Shown in pieces: positions 53,334 to 61,577 of a stretch of 64,000 nucleotides of DNA. Under the pieces are notes generated by a model that worked only from the letters and a program-made list of their open reading frames with translations, was not told where the DNA came from and did not search any database. This DNA comes from Dyella sp. S184 (GTDB lineage: Bacteria; Pseudomonadota; Gammaproteobacteria; Xanthomonadales; Rhodanobacteraceae). The position numbers and the translations under genes are program-made. Within the stretch, counting starts at the first letter, position 1. Each line of letters opens with the position of its first letter. The stretch is taken from the NCBI RefSeq assembly GCF_009766065.1, contig NZ_LMUE01000002.1, positions 1,037,247 to 1,101,246 on the forward strand, written 5' to 3'.

Positions 53334-54035
53334 TCAGCTGGAGCGCACGATGATCACGGTGATGTTGTCGTCGCCACCACCGTCAAGCGCGCTCAACAGC
53401 AGCTGGTCGACGCATTCCTGCGATGCCAGGTCGGTACGTCCGACCGTACGTGCAATCGACGCGTCGCTAACGCTCTCGGTAAGACCATCACTGCACAACA
53501 GAAAGCCTATGCCAGGCTCCAGCTGCCCGCGTGCCATACCAATGTGCAGCTGCTCGGCGCCCGTCACACCCAGCGCCTGGGTAAGAACACTGCGCTGTGG
53601 ATGCTGTGACGCCTGTGCCGGATCAAGCTGACCGGCCTCGACCAGCGCCTGCACCAGCGAGTGATCGTGACTGATCTGCCGGAGCCCCTGCTTCCACATG
53701 TAGACCCTGCTGTCGCCCACCCAGGCAACTTCGTAGCCGTCGACGGTCAATCGCAGCGCCGCAATCGTCGTCCCCATCGGCAGTACATCGAAGCTGGGAC
53801 GGGCGTGGGCCTGCATCCGCTCAGCGGCACCATGCACCGCCTCGATCAGGCTCTGTCCACGACTGACCAGGTCGACCATGGCATCGCGCACCAAGGCGGA
53901 CGCAACCTCACCGTGCTGGTGGCCGCCCATGCCATCGGCCACCAGAAACAGGCCGAGCGAGGCATCGGCGTAATACGTATCCTCATTGCGCGTGCGGCGT
54001 AGGCCAACATGCGTTCCGTGTCCGAATTCGATCAT
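53334..54035 (-). CDS. PP2C-family protein serine/threonine phosphatase
   Basis: A 233-residue single-domain PPM phosphatase. Motifs RRTRNEDTYYAD, LFLVADGMGGHQHGEVAS, MGTTIAALRL, VAWVGDSRVYMW, LLCSDGLTESVSD and GGGDDNITVIIV supply the metal-binding aspartates. Such enzymes reverse Ser/Thr kinase signalling, often with PknB-type kinases or type VI secretion; neither is in the window. Confidence 0.94.
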   Translation of the reverse strand: MIEFGHGTHVGLRRTRNEDTYYADASLGLFLVADGMGGHQHGEVASALVRDAMVDLVSRGQSLIEAVHGAAERMQAHARPSFDVLPMGTTIAALRLTVDGYEVAWVGDSRVYMWKQGLRQISHDHSLVQALVEAGQLDPAQASQHPQRSVLTQALGVTGAEQLHIGMARGQLEPGIGFLLCSDGLTESVSDASIARTVGRTDLASQECVDQLLLSALDGGGDDNITVIIVRSS

Positions 54036-54084
54036 GGGCTTTCAGGTAAGGCGAGCTGTTGCAGCATGCCGGAACTACTGCTTG

Positions 54085-54113
54085 TTGTCACGGCAAGTCC
54101 TCTCGCGTATTAT
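54085..54113 (+). promoter_or_regulatory. Sigma-70 promoter of tRNA-Ser
   Basis: TTGTCA (54085-54090), 17-bp spacer, TATTAT (54108-54113), 33 bp before the mature 5' end. Confidence 0.75.
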
Positions 54114-54146
54114 CTCCGGCTCGCATGAGCCACCATGCAACCCACT

Positions 54147-54277
<131 letters not shown>

Positions 54278-54533
54278 GATGGTGACGGCGGGGATGAGAA
54301 CCCACCCGGGTTACTCGGCACTCCTGTGCCTCGTCCTTCGAGCCGTCGGCTGCGCCGACGTTCGCTCCCACATCCTGCCTCCGCAGTCGACAATTCGTCC
54401 GGAACGAATTTGGACAGCCGAATAGCTGGCCCCCTGGTCCCGCAGCGAAGGGGTTCGGCCCAAGGATGGGCCGAACTATCCCACTCCACACGTCACCGCA
54501 TCGAACATGCGGCGTTTTACCTCTCCAGCAAAA

Positions 54534-55238
54534 TCACCCCACCCGCCACACACTCATCCCACCCGCACTCTTGTCCAGCGCATCCAACCGCTGCTCATGC
54601 AAAGCCAGCTCTTCCGCCGAAGCACGCAGGACAAGTGGACGCGCATGCAATACCACTGGCGCGGCAATCGCGTTATCGCGCTGTTCGGTCGCCCCACCAA
54701 AGCCCAGATCGAAGGCTTCCTGCCCCGATGTCATCGCGAGGTAAACGTCAGCAAGCAGCTGGGCGTCGATCAGGCCGCCATGCAGATCACGCCGCGAGTT
54801 GTCCACGCCCAAGCGCTTGCACAGCGCATCGAGGCTGTTGCGCTGACCCGGGTAGCGTTCGCGCGCCAGCGCCAGGGTATCGAGCACACTGCACCGGTCT
54901 CCAATCCGGCCACTGCCGTTATCCAGTCGCGCCAGTTCCGCGTCGAGGAATCCGATATCGAAACTGGCGTTGTGGATGATCAGTTCGGCGCCGTCGATGA
55001 AGGCCAGGAACTCATCCACGACTTCGGCGAAGCGCGGCTTGTCGAGCAGGAATTCATCGGCGATGCCGGTGACCTGCCGCGCCCCTTCGTCGATGGCACG
55101 ATCCGGGTTGAGATAGGTCTGGTAGTGCCGACCAGTAAGACGACGCTCGAACATCTCGACGCAGGCAATTTCGATCAGCCGATGCCCCTGGCGGACTTCC
55201 AGGCCGGTGGTTTCCGTGTCGAGGACAATCTGTCTCAT
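54534..55238 (-). CDS. dnaQ: DNA polymerase III epsilon subunit (3'-5' exonuclease)
   Basis: A 234-residue DEDDh exonuclease. Motif [21 protein letters not shown], motif [20 protein letters not shown], motif [22 protein letters not shown]. The C-terminal part is the tether that binds the polymerase alpha subunit. It proofreads replication. The start overlaps the rnhA stop by 4 bp; E. coli has the same pair but divergent, whereas here both run the same way. Confidence 0.96.
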   Translation of the reverse strand: MRQIVLDTETTGLEVRQGHRLIEIACVEMFERRLTGRHYQTYLNPDRAIDEGARQVTGIADEFLLDKPRFAEVVDEFLAFIDGAELIIHNASFDIGFLDAELARLDNGSGRIGDRCSVLDTLALARERYPGQRNSLDALCKRLGVDNSRRDLHGGLIDAQLLADVYLAMTSGQEAFDLGFGGATEQRDNAIAAPVVLHARPLVLRASAEELALHEQRLDALDKSAGGMSVWRVG

Positions 55239-55678
55239 GCCGTAACCTTCATCAGTTCGGCCTGTTCACGCGCGGCCTGATCGACCCGCTCGTTCTCGGC
55301 GTGACCGTTGTGGCCCTTCACCCACTTCCAGCGCACTTGATGGGTGCCGACCGCCGCGGACAGGCGCTGCCATAGATCCTGGTTCTTCACCGGCTTCTTG
55401 TCCGCGGTACGCCAGCCATTCAGACGCCACTTCGGCACCCACTCCTCGATGCCCTGCATCACATAGCGCGAGTCGGTCGTGAGAGTGACCTGGCAGGGGC
55501 GCGTCAATGCCTCCAAGGCGCCAATCGCTGCCATCAGCTCCATCCGGTTGTTAGTGGTCGCTGCGTCACCGCCAGCGACCATGCGTTCGCTGCCCTTGGC
55601 GCGCAGCAGCGCCGCCCAACCACCCGGCCCCGGATTGCCCAGGCAGGCACCGTCGGTAAATGCTTCCACTTCGCTCAT
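55235..55678 (-). CDS. rnhA: Ribonuclease HI
   Basis: A 147-residue RNase H with the catalytic residues in [52 protein letters not shown] and [13 protein letters not shown], and the handle loop [10 protein letters not shown]. It removes RNA from RNA-DNA hybrids. The frame runs upstream, but MSEVEAF begins the family. It overlaps dnaQ by 4 bp. Confidence 0.96.
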   Translation of the reverse strand: MSEVEAFTDGACLGNPGPGGWAALLRAKGSERMVAGGDAATTNNRMELMAAIGALEALTRPCQVTLTTDSRYVMQGIEEWVPKWRLNGWRTADKKPVKNQDLWQRLSAAVGTHQVRWKWVKGHNGHAENERVDQAAREQAELMKVTA

Positions 55679-55703
55679 CGTTGTCCACGTATCCCATAGA
55701 AAG

Positions 55704-56483
55704 TTACAGCGCCGAACTGCGCCGAGTACCAGGCGACAATCGGCCACTGGCCGGCACCCGAACCGGCACCGGCTTGATCCGTAGCGGCGTGACCATGCGG
55801 TGTCGCTTGCGCGCGATCAACACATAGCCGCCGCCCCAGGCATTCACGCCGATCGGGGCCCCTGTCGCCATGGGCCACGCGCAACCCACCCGCTGTGCAC
55901 GTTCGATCTCCAGCCCTGCTTGCTGAAGGCTGTGGCTGAGCCACAACGGGACCTGCATGGCCTGTCGCTTGCCGCGCGCGCGCCAGTAGAACCAAGGTGC
56001 CCAGCCACTGAGTGGGTGCACACCGGTTACCACCAGCACGCCACCTGGTGCCAGCACGCGCATTGCTTCGGCGAGCAAGGCTGGTGCCGCTGGCACGACT
56101 TCCAGCGCATGGCGCAAAAGTACCAAGTCGAACGCATCATCCACGAACGGCAGCGGTTCATCCGTTGCCGCGTGCAGATCTCCACGATAACGGCTGTTGT
56201 CCACCCACAGTCGGGTCCAGCAGCCGAGCAATGGCAACGCGGGTGGTGTATCACCCACGGCAGCGCCCAACAGCAGCCCATGCGAACCGAAACAGCGCTG
56301 CAAGTCAGTGGCCATCACACGCATCTGGTCATCCAGCAATCGGCGCAATGGCGCACTGGCATAGATGTCGTGATCACGTTGAAGCATGCAACAGGCCTGA
56401 TCCCAATCTGTTTCCAGAGTGTAACGGCTGGCGACCACGTGGTGCAGGCCAAACGGAACTGCCGCACGCGGCTGAACAATCAC
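55704..56483 (-). CDS. YafS-like SAM-dependent methyltransferase
   Basis: A 259-residue protein of the class I methyltransferase fold. The usual glycine loop is weak ([19 protein letters not shown]), but [20 protein letters not shown] and [20 protein letters not shown] are standard motifs IV and V. The substrate is unknown. The position between rnhA and gloB is that of yafS in E. coli. The C-terminal 30 residues are basic and proline-rich and may be disordered. Confidence 0.88.
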   Translation of the reverse strand: MIVQPRAAVPFGLHHVVASRYTLETDWDQACCMLQRDHDIYASAPLRRLLDDQMRVMATDLQRCFGSHGLLLGAAVGDTPPALPLLGCWTRLWVDNSRYRGDLHAATDEPLPFVDDAFDLVLLRHALEVVPAAPALLAEAMRVLAPGGVLVVTGVHPLSGWAPWFYWRARGKRQAMQVPLWLSHSLQQAGLEIERAQRVGCAWPMATGAPIGVNAWGGGYVLIARKRHRMVTPLRIKPVPVRVPASGRLSPGTRRSSAL

Positions 56484-56633
56484 ACGTCCAGTTAACGCTA
56501 CGCTAACGATCCATCGGCAAAGCCTCTTTATAGTCGACCGCTTAACGCGTGCCCCGGATGGCTGCGTCTGTCGTTCACCAAGGAATCAACATCTGATTCA
56601 CCAGATGTTCCTTAAACGCAGCGGAGTTCAATC

Positions 56634-57395
56634 TTGCACCTCGTCCCGTTACCGGCGCTCGCCGACAACTACATCTGGCTGCTGCACGACGATGACGGCA
56701 ACGCCATCGTCGTTGATCCCGGCGATGCCACGGTAGTGGAGCAAGCCTTGGCTGCACGGCAACTGCAATTGCGCGCGATTCTGCTGACCCATCACCATCA
56801 TGATCACATCGGTGGCGCCACGGAGCTGCGCAGGCATCATGCGGTGCCGATATATGCACCCGTCGACGAACGCATCGACGCGGCCACCCAACGGGTACGC
56901 GACGGCGATTCAATCGAACTGGCGTCGCCGCATGTTCGCTTCGACGTGATCGCGATTCCCGGCCACACGCTCAGCCACGTCGCCTATGTTGGAGCAGGCC
57001 TGCTGCTATGTGGCGACACCTTGTTCAGCCTGGGCTGCGGTCGGCTGTTTGAAGGCAGCCCAGCCCAGATGCTCGCCTCGCTGGATCGCCTGTCGATGCT
57101 GCCGGGAGACACCCTGGTTTGTGGCGGCCACGAATACACCGAAGCCAACGGACGCTTTGCACGCACCATCGAACCGGACAACTCGGCGCTGCATAAGCGC
57201 CTGCAGGAAGTCGCCGCATTGCGTGCAATGCATCAGCCCACGCTGCCAGTGTCACTGGCCAGCGAGCTGGTCACCAATCCCTTCCTGCGCGTCGACACCG
57301 AGGCGGTTGCCGCCTGGTGCCAGCAGCACGGTGCCGACAACGATCGTGTCGCCCGTTTTGCCGCCGTGCGCGTAGCCAAGGACGGATTCCGTTGA
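56634..57395 (+). CDS. gloB: Hydroxyacylglutathione hydrolase (glyoxalase II)
   Basis: A 253-residue metallo-beta-lactamase fold protein. LTHHHHDHIGGATEL carries the metal-binding histidines, VIAIPGHTLSHVAYV and LLCGDTLFSLGCGRLFEGSP the later ones, and CGGHEYTEANGRFA the C-terminal signature. It hydrolyses S-lactoylglutathione. The start is TTG with GGAG upstream. The stop codon overlaps the mltD start (TGATG). Confidence 0.95.
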   Translation: MHLVPLPALADNYIWLLHDDDGNAIVVDPGDATVVEQALAARQLQLRAILLTHHHHDHIGGATELRRHHAVPIYAPVDERIDAATQRVRDGDSIELASPHVRFDVIAIPGHTLSHVAYVGAGLLLCGDTLFSLGCGRLFEGSPAQMLASLDRLSMLPGDTLVCGGHEYTEANGRFARTIEPDNSALHKRLQEVAALRAMHQPTLPVSLASELVTNPFLRVDTEAVAAWCQQHGADNDRVARFAAVRVAKDGFR

Positions 57396-58621
57396 TGAGG
57401 GTGCGCTTTCCTCGATCGCTGCCGCTGGGGCTGTCGATCCTGCTGTCCGCCTGCGCCGGCGTGCCCTCGCAGGCGCCGCACAGGCAGACCATCACGTCAC
57501 CTGTCGTGATTCCGATGGATACCGGCGGCGCACCTTCCATCAACCTGCCTGCGGTGACGGCAGCAACCTCCGACATATGGGATCAGCTGCGCGGCAGCTT
57601 TGCGATGGCCGACTGCGACGCCACCCCAGAGATAATGACCTGGGCTAGGCGCTACACCCATAACCCGCGACAGTTCGAGAGCCAGCTGAATGAAGTGCTG
57701 CCACAGCTGGCCTACGTGCAGCAGGTGGCCGCCAGATATGACGTAGCCGGCGAATTCGTGCTGCTGCCCTGGATCGAGAGCCATTTCCAATCGGTGCCTG
57801 GGCGCAGAAACCTTCCCGCAGGCATGTGGCAGATCATGCCGGTCACTGCCGGGGCGATGGGACTGCGCGTCGACGGACATTACGACGGTCGTCTTGATGC
57901 GCCCGCCGCAACCAATGCCGTGATGAAACTGCTCAGGCAATACCATGACCAGTTTCATGACTGGCGAGTAGCCGATTACGCCTACAACACTGGCGAATTC
58001 AACATACGTCATCTGATCCAGACCCGCGGCATGCCGGCTGATGAGCCAGTGATTCCAAATTGGCCGGTACGCAAAGTCACCCGCGAACACCTGACCAAAC
58101 TGCTGGCGATGGCCTGCGTAGTGCGTGAACCTGATCGCTTCAACGTCAGCTTGCCCACGCTGCCGGGTGAACAACATCTGGTGCAAGTGGAAATACCCCG
58201 CTCCATGCCGATCGCGCAAGCTGCAGACCACGCCGGCATGTCGGTGAATGCTCTGAAGAATCTCAATGGAGCCTTCCGCAACGACATGATCGATACCGCC
58301 GCCGCGTCATACCTGCTACTGCCCGCCAGCCACGCCCGGCAGTTTCGCGATGCCCTGCTCGATCAGGCGGCCAGCACCACCGCCAGCACAGGCACTCCGC
58401 TCGCCAGCACCCTGAACAGCGACCCCGTTCAAGCACCCATGATCAGCACCCCTGCTGTCACCGGAGCTAGCATGAAAACCCACACCGTGCAGCAAGGCGA
58501 GAGTTTGTGGCAGATCGCCCATCATTACTCGGTAAGCACTTCCCAGCTGCAGCGCTGGAACAATCTGCACGGAAACATAGTCAAGCCGGGCCAGGTACTG
58601 CAGCTCAGCGACCATCACTGA
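57395..58621 (+). CDS. mltD: Membrane-bound lytic murein transglycosylase D
   Basis: A 408-residue lipoprotein (LSILLSACAG lipobox). The SLT domain (about 100-230) has FVLLPWIESHFQSVPGRRNL with the catalytic glutamate, PAGMWQIMPVTAGAMGLRVD and YAYNTGEFNIRHLI. One clear LysM module ends the protein (HTVQQGESLWQIAHHYSVST; KPGQVLQL); a second, degenerate one may lie at about 268-315. It cuts peptidoglycan glycan strands. The gene pair gloB-mltD is as in E. coli. Confidence 0.95.
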   Translation: MRVRFPRSLPLGLSILLSACAGVPSQAPHRQTITSPVVIPMDTGGAPSINLPAVTAATSDIWDQLRGSFAMADCDATPEIMTWARRYTHNPRQFESQLNEVLPQLAYVQQVAARYDVAGEFVLLPWIESHFQSVPGRRNLPAGMWQIMPVTAGAMGLRVDGHYDGRLDAPAATNAVMKLLRQYHDQFHDWRVADYAYNTGEFNIRHLIQTRGMPADEPVIPNWPVRKVTREHLTKLLAMACVVREPDRFNVSLPTLPGEQHLVQVEIPRSMPIAQAADHAGMSVNALKNLNGAFRNDMIDTAAASYLLLPASHARQFRDALLDQAASTTASTGTPLASTLNSDPVQAPMISTPAVTGASMKTHTVQQGESLWQIAHHYSVSTSQLQRWNNLHGNIVKPGQVLQLSDHH

Positions 58622-58650
58622 CGACGAAGTCAGCCATCCGGCGACACGAC

Positions 58651-58683
58651 ACAAAAAGGGCAGCCTTTGGCTGCCCTTTTTGT
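58651..58683. terminator. Bidirectional terminator between mltD and ppiD
   Basis: ACAAAAAGGGCAGCC-TTT-GGCTGCCCTTTTTGT, a 15-bp perfect stem with A and T runs on both sides. Confidence 0.92.
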
Positions 58684-58726
58684 GTCTATCAAATTGCCCG
58701 TACGAATAGCTTCCAGCCCTGAATAC

Positions 58727-60631
58727 TTACATCAGGCTGTTGTTGATCTTGATCTTGGTGTTTGCCTTGAGCAGTTCAAGCAGCTCGCGCGTCGCCTCGG
58801 CCCCATAGGCCTGAGTCATCTGCTGGCGCAGCGAATCACGCTGCTCCGGCGGGATCTTGGACAGGTCGCCTCCCTGCACCTTGTCCACGGCCAGCAGCGC
58901 ATAGGTGCCGTCCTTCATGTCCACCGCAGCGAACTGCGACTTGCCGGAGGCAGGATGTGGCATCAGGAAAGCCTGCGTGAGCAACACTGCCGGTACATCC
59001 GTGCTTTGACGAGTCGCCTCAATAACGCTCTTGACCTGGGCACCCAGCGCGGTTGCCACGGCCGGCATCGCCTCACCCTTGTCGAGCCGTGCGAGAGCAT
59101 CGTCGGACAGTTTCTTCCCGGCTGCGGCGATGCGCTCGTCAAGAATTTTCTTCTGTACGTCCGCCCGCACATCTGCCAGCGGACGCGCAGCAGCAGGCAC
59201 ATGCTTGTCGACATGAATCACCACCGAGTGGTCATTACCTAGATCGATCAGGCTGGAATTGTTGCTTTGTACCAGCACGTCATCGCTGAATGCCGCCGCG
59301 ATCACCTTGGGGTTTGCAGCAAGGCCTTCGCCACCCTTGCGGGAGAACAGGTCCGTGCTCTTGATCGGCAGGCTCAGGGCCTGCGCGGCTGGCTCCAATG
59401 ATGCTGGATTCTGATAGGTGTTGTCGGACATCTTGCCGGCGATGTCGTTGTAGCTGCGATCACGATCAGCGGCCGTGGCTTCCTTGACCAGTTGATCACG
59501 CACTTCGGCAAACGGCTTGGACTCACCGCTGCGAACATCGCGCAACCAAATGATGTGGTAGCCATCGGGCGACAGGATCGGCTTGGAGATCTGGCCTTTC
59601 TGCAGCGCGAACATGGCCGCGTCGAAGGCCGGGTTCGTGACGCCCTTTTCGAGCCAGCCGAGGTCACCACCCTGACGCTTGGAACCCAGATCCTCCGAAT
59701 CCTGTGCGGCCAGTTTGGCGAAGTCGCCGGGATTTGCGTCGGCGGCGATCTTCTCGGCCTTGGCCAGTGCTGCCTTCTGCTGATCCGGCGTGGCATTGGC
59801 AGGCACGTTGATCAGGATATGCGAAACGAGCCTTTGCTCCGGTTGCACAAAGCGTTGCTTCTCGTCAGCGTAACGCTTCTTCAGATCGTCGTCGCTCGGC
59901 GTGGCATCCAGCTTGAGAGTGCTGCCGTCCACTTCGATGTACTTCACCGAGACCTGCTCGGGATTCATGTAGTCGGCCAGATGTGCCTTGTAATAGGCCT
60001 CAACCTGCGCATCGCTGACCTGATTGTCAGCCAATGCAGGCCGCGGCAGCAGGAAGTAACGCAGATCACGCCGCTGTGCGAGCAGGCTCAGGAGCTGATC
60101 AACCTGGGCATCGCTGGTGATGGTGCTGTCGCTTATCGCCTCCGGCAGCAGACTGATGGCCAATGATGAACGTACATCGTTCTGGAACATCTCAGGTGTC
60201 TTGCGTTGACCTTCCAACCATGTGCGGTAAGTCGACGGATCGAATTGACCGTTCTGCTGAAGCCAGGGGAGCGCCGCAATGGAACTGCGCACAGCCTCAT
60301 CTGGCACACGCAGGCCCCAGTCATCGTTAGCTTTTAGCAACAGTTGCTGATCGATTAAATCGCCAAGAACCTGAAGCTTGACCTCAGGTTTCTCAAATAC
60401 AGTGGCATCAAACTGATCCCCCAGCTTGTTGTGCGCATTCTCACGCGCGCGGTTCAGACCATTCTGAAAATCCTGCTGACTGATTTCTTGCTTGCCGACC
60501 TTCGCCACGAACGAATCCGCATGCGACATGAAGTAGGTCTCTATGCCGAAGAACGACATCGCAAAAACGCAAACACCAAGAAGGACGATGGACGGCCATC
60601 CATGCATCTTGTTACGCATTGCCTGCAGCAT
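58727..60631 (-). CDS. ppiD: Periplasmic chaperone / peptidyl-prolyl isomerase PpiD
   Basis: A 634-residue protein anchored by one N-terminal membrane helix (WPSIVLLGVCVFAMSFFGI). The SurA-like part begins FVAKVGKQEISQQDFQNGLN; the parvulin domain (about 260-370) has RLVSHILINVPANATPDQQK and GGDLGWLEKGVTNPAFDAAM. It helps fold outer-membrane proteins leaving the Sec channel. The start is MLQAMRNKM, where the family begins. The lon-hupB-ppiD order is conserved, here with two tRNAs inserted. Confidence 0.94.
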   Translation of the reverse strand: MLQAMRNKMHGWPSIVLLGVCVFAMSFFGIETYFMSHADSFVAKVGKQEISQQDFQNGLNRARENAHNKLGDQFDATVFEKPEVKLQVLGDLIDQQLLLKANDDWGLRVPDEAVRSSIAALPWLQQNGQFDPSTYRTWLEGQRKTPEMFQNDVRSSLAISLLPEAISDSTITSDAQVDQLLSLLAQRRDLRYFLLPRPALADNQVSDAQVEAYYKAHLADYMNPEQVSVKYIEVDGSTLKLDATPSDDDLKKRYADEKQRFVQPEQRLVSHILINVPANATPDQQKAALAKAEKIAADANPGDFAKLAAQDSEDLGSKRQGGDLGWLEKGVTNPAFDAAMFALQKGQISKPILSPDGYHIIWLRDVRSGESKPFAEVRDQLVKEATAADRDRSYNDIAGKMSDNTYQNPASLEPAAQALSLPIKSTDLFSRKGGEGLAANPKVIAAAFSDDVLVQSNNSSLIDLGNDHSVVIHVDKHVPAAARPLADVRADVQKKILDERIAAAGKKLSDDALARLDKGEAMPAVATALGAQVKSVIEATRQSTDVPAVLLTQAFLMPHPASGKSQFAAVDMKDGTYALLAVDKVQGGDLSKIPPEQRDSLRQQMTQAYGAEATRELLELLKANTKIKINNSLM

Positions 60632-60756
60632 TGAAATCTTCCCGCAATGTGGTTGGAGGCGCATGAAGCGCGTGGTACATGGACGAAACAGGTCGCCAAG
60701 GCACAGCGCCCAGATCGACCACAAAGCCTCGCGCTGATGCGCGCTGCCCAAATGAC

Positions 60757-60779
60757 AAGGGCGCCACACGGGCGCCCTT
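60757..60779 (-). terminator. Terminator after tRNA-Val/tRNA-Asp
   Basis: A 9-bp perfect stem (AAGGGCGCC / GGCGCCCTT) with a 5-base loop, 9 bp past the tRNA-Asp 3' end on the minus strand; the U tract is weak. Confidence 0.6.
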
Positions 60780-60787
60780 GCGAACTG

Positions 60788-60864
60788 TGGCGGAGTGGAC
60801 GGGACTCGAACCCGCGACCTCCGGCGTGACAGGCCAGCATTCTAACCAACTGAACTACCACTCC
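60788..60864 (-). tRNA. tRNA-Asp (anticodon GTC), copy 2
   Basis: Acceptor GGAGTGG/CCACTCC, anticodon loop CTGTCAC, encoded CCA. Identical to copy 1 apart from a T-A pair in place of C-G at the fifth acceptor position. Confidence 0.97.
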
Positions 60865-60873
60865 GCATTTTTC

Positions 60874-60948
<75 letters not shown>

Positions 60949-60967
60949 GAAACCAAGCGTCAGCCGC

Positions 60968-61240
60968 TTAGTTTAGGGCATCCTTGAGGGTCTTGCCAGC
61001 CTTGAAAGCAGGCACTTTCGAGGCCTTGATCTTGATCGCTTCGTTGGTGCGCGGATTGCGGCCAGTGCGGGCAGCGCGCTTGCGCACGGTAAACGTGCCA
61101 AAGCCCACCACCGAGACGTCCTCGCCCTTCTTCAACGACTTCTGCACGGCCTCCAGATAGGCTTCAAGGGCACGGCCTGCATCAGCCTTGGTCAGCTCGG
61201 CCTTTTCGGCGATGGCATTGATCAGATCAGTTTTATTCAT
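60968..61240 (-). CDS. hupB: DNA-binding protein HU-beta
   Basis: A 90-residue HU protein: [60 protein letters not shown]. It dimerises and bends DNA as a nucleoid protein. The promoter must lie in the 337-bp gap between lon and hupB (61241-61577). That gap otherwise holds only a hairpin at the lon end. Confidence 0.97.
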   Translation of the reverse strand: MNKTDLINAIAEKAELTKADAGRALEAYLEAVQKSLKKGEDVSVVGFGTFTVRKRAARTGRNPRTNEAIKIKASKVPAFKAGKTLKDALN

Positions 61241-61525
61241 TGAAAAACTCCCTTATTCGATTTTCGGTCGGCATGGTCAGTGTAGCCAGACAACGCCGGC
61301 ATGGATGGTTGGCTCTTGCTAGGCGCCTTAACGCAACCCCGCATACGCTGCGCGGACAGATAACGCCGGGGCTGCGGTATCGCCTTTATACCAGTGCGTT
61401 GCTGGAATCCGCAACACAAGCCACAGCAACGTTTCCGGAACATCAGCGACAAACGAAATCGCTTGCAAAACGAGCGCCAGAGGGCTACGACGCAAGATCA
61501 TCCAACGATGCAGGCAAACAGACGA

Positions 61526-61556
61526 AAGATGCCCCGCCAAAGCAGGGCATTTTTGG
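61526..61556. terminator. Probable terminator of lon
   Basis: ATGCCCCGC-CAAA-GCAGGGCAT with one mismatch, 22 bp past the lon stop codon. The better T-run is on the plus-strand side, so the direction is not certain. Confidence 0.55.
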
Positions 61557-61577
61557 TGAACCAGCCTGCAGGCCGGA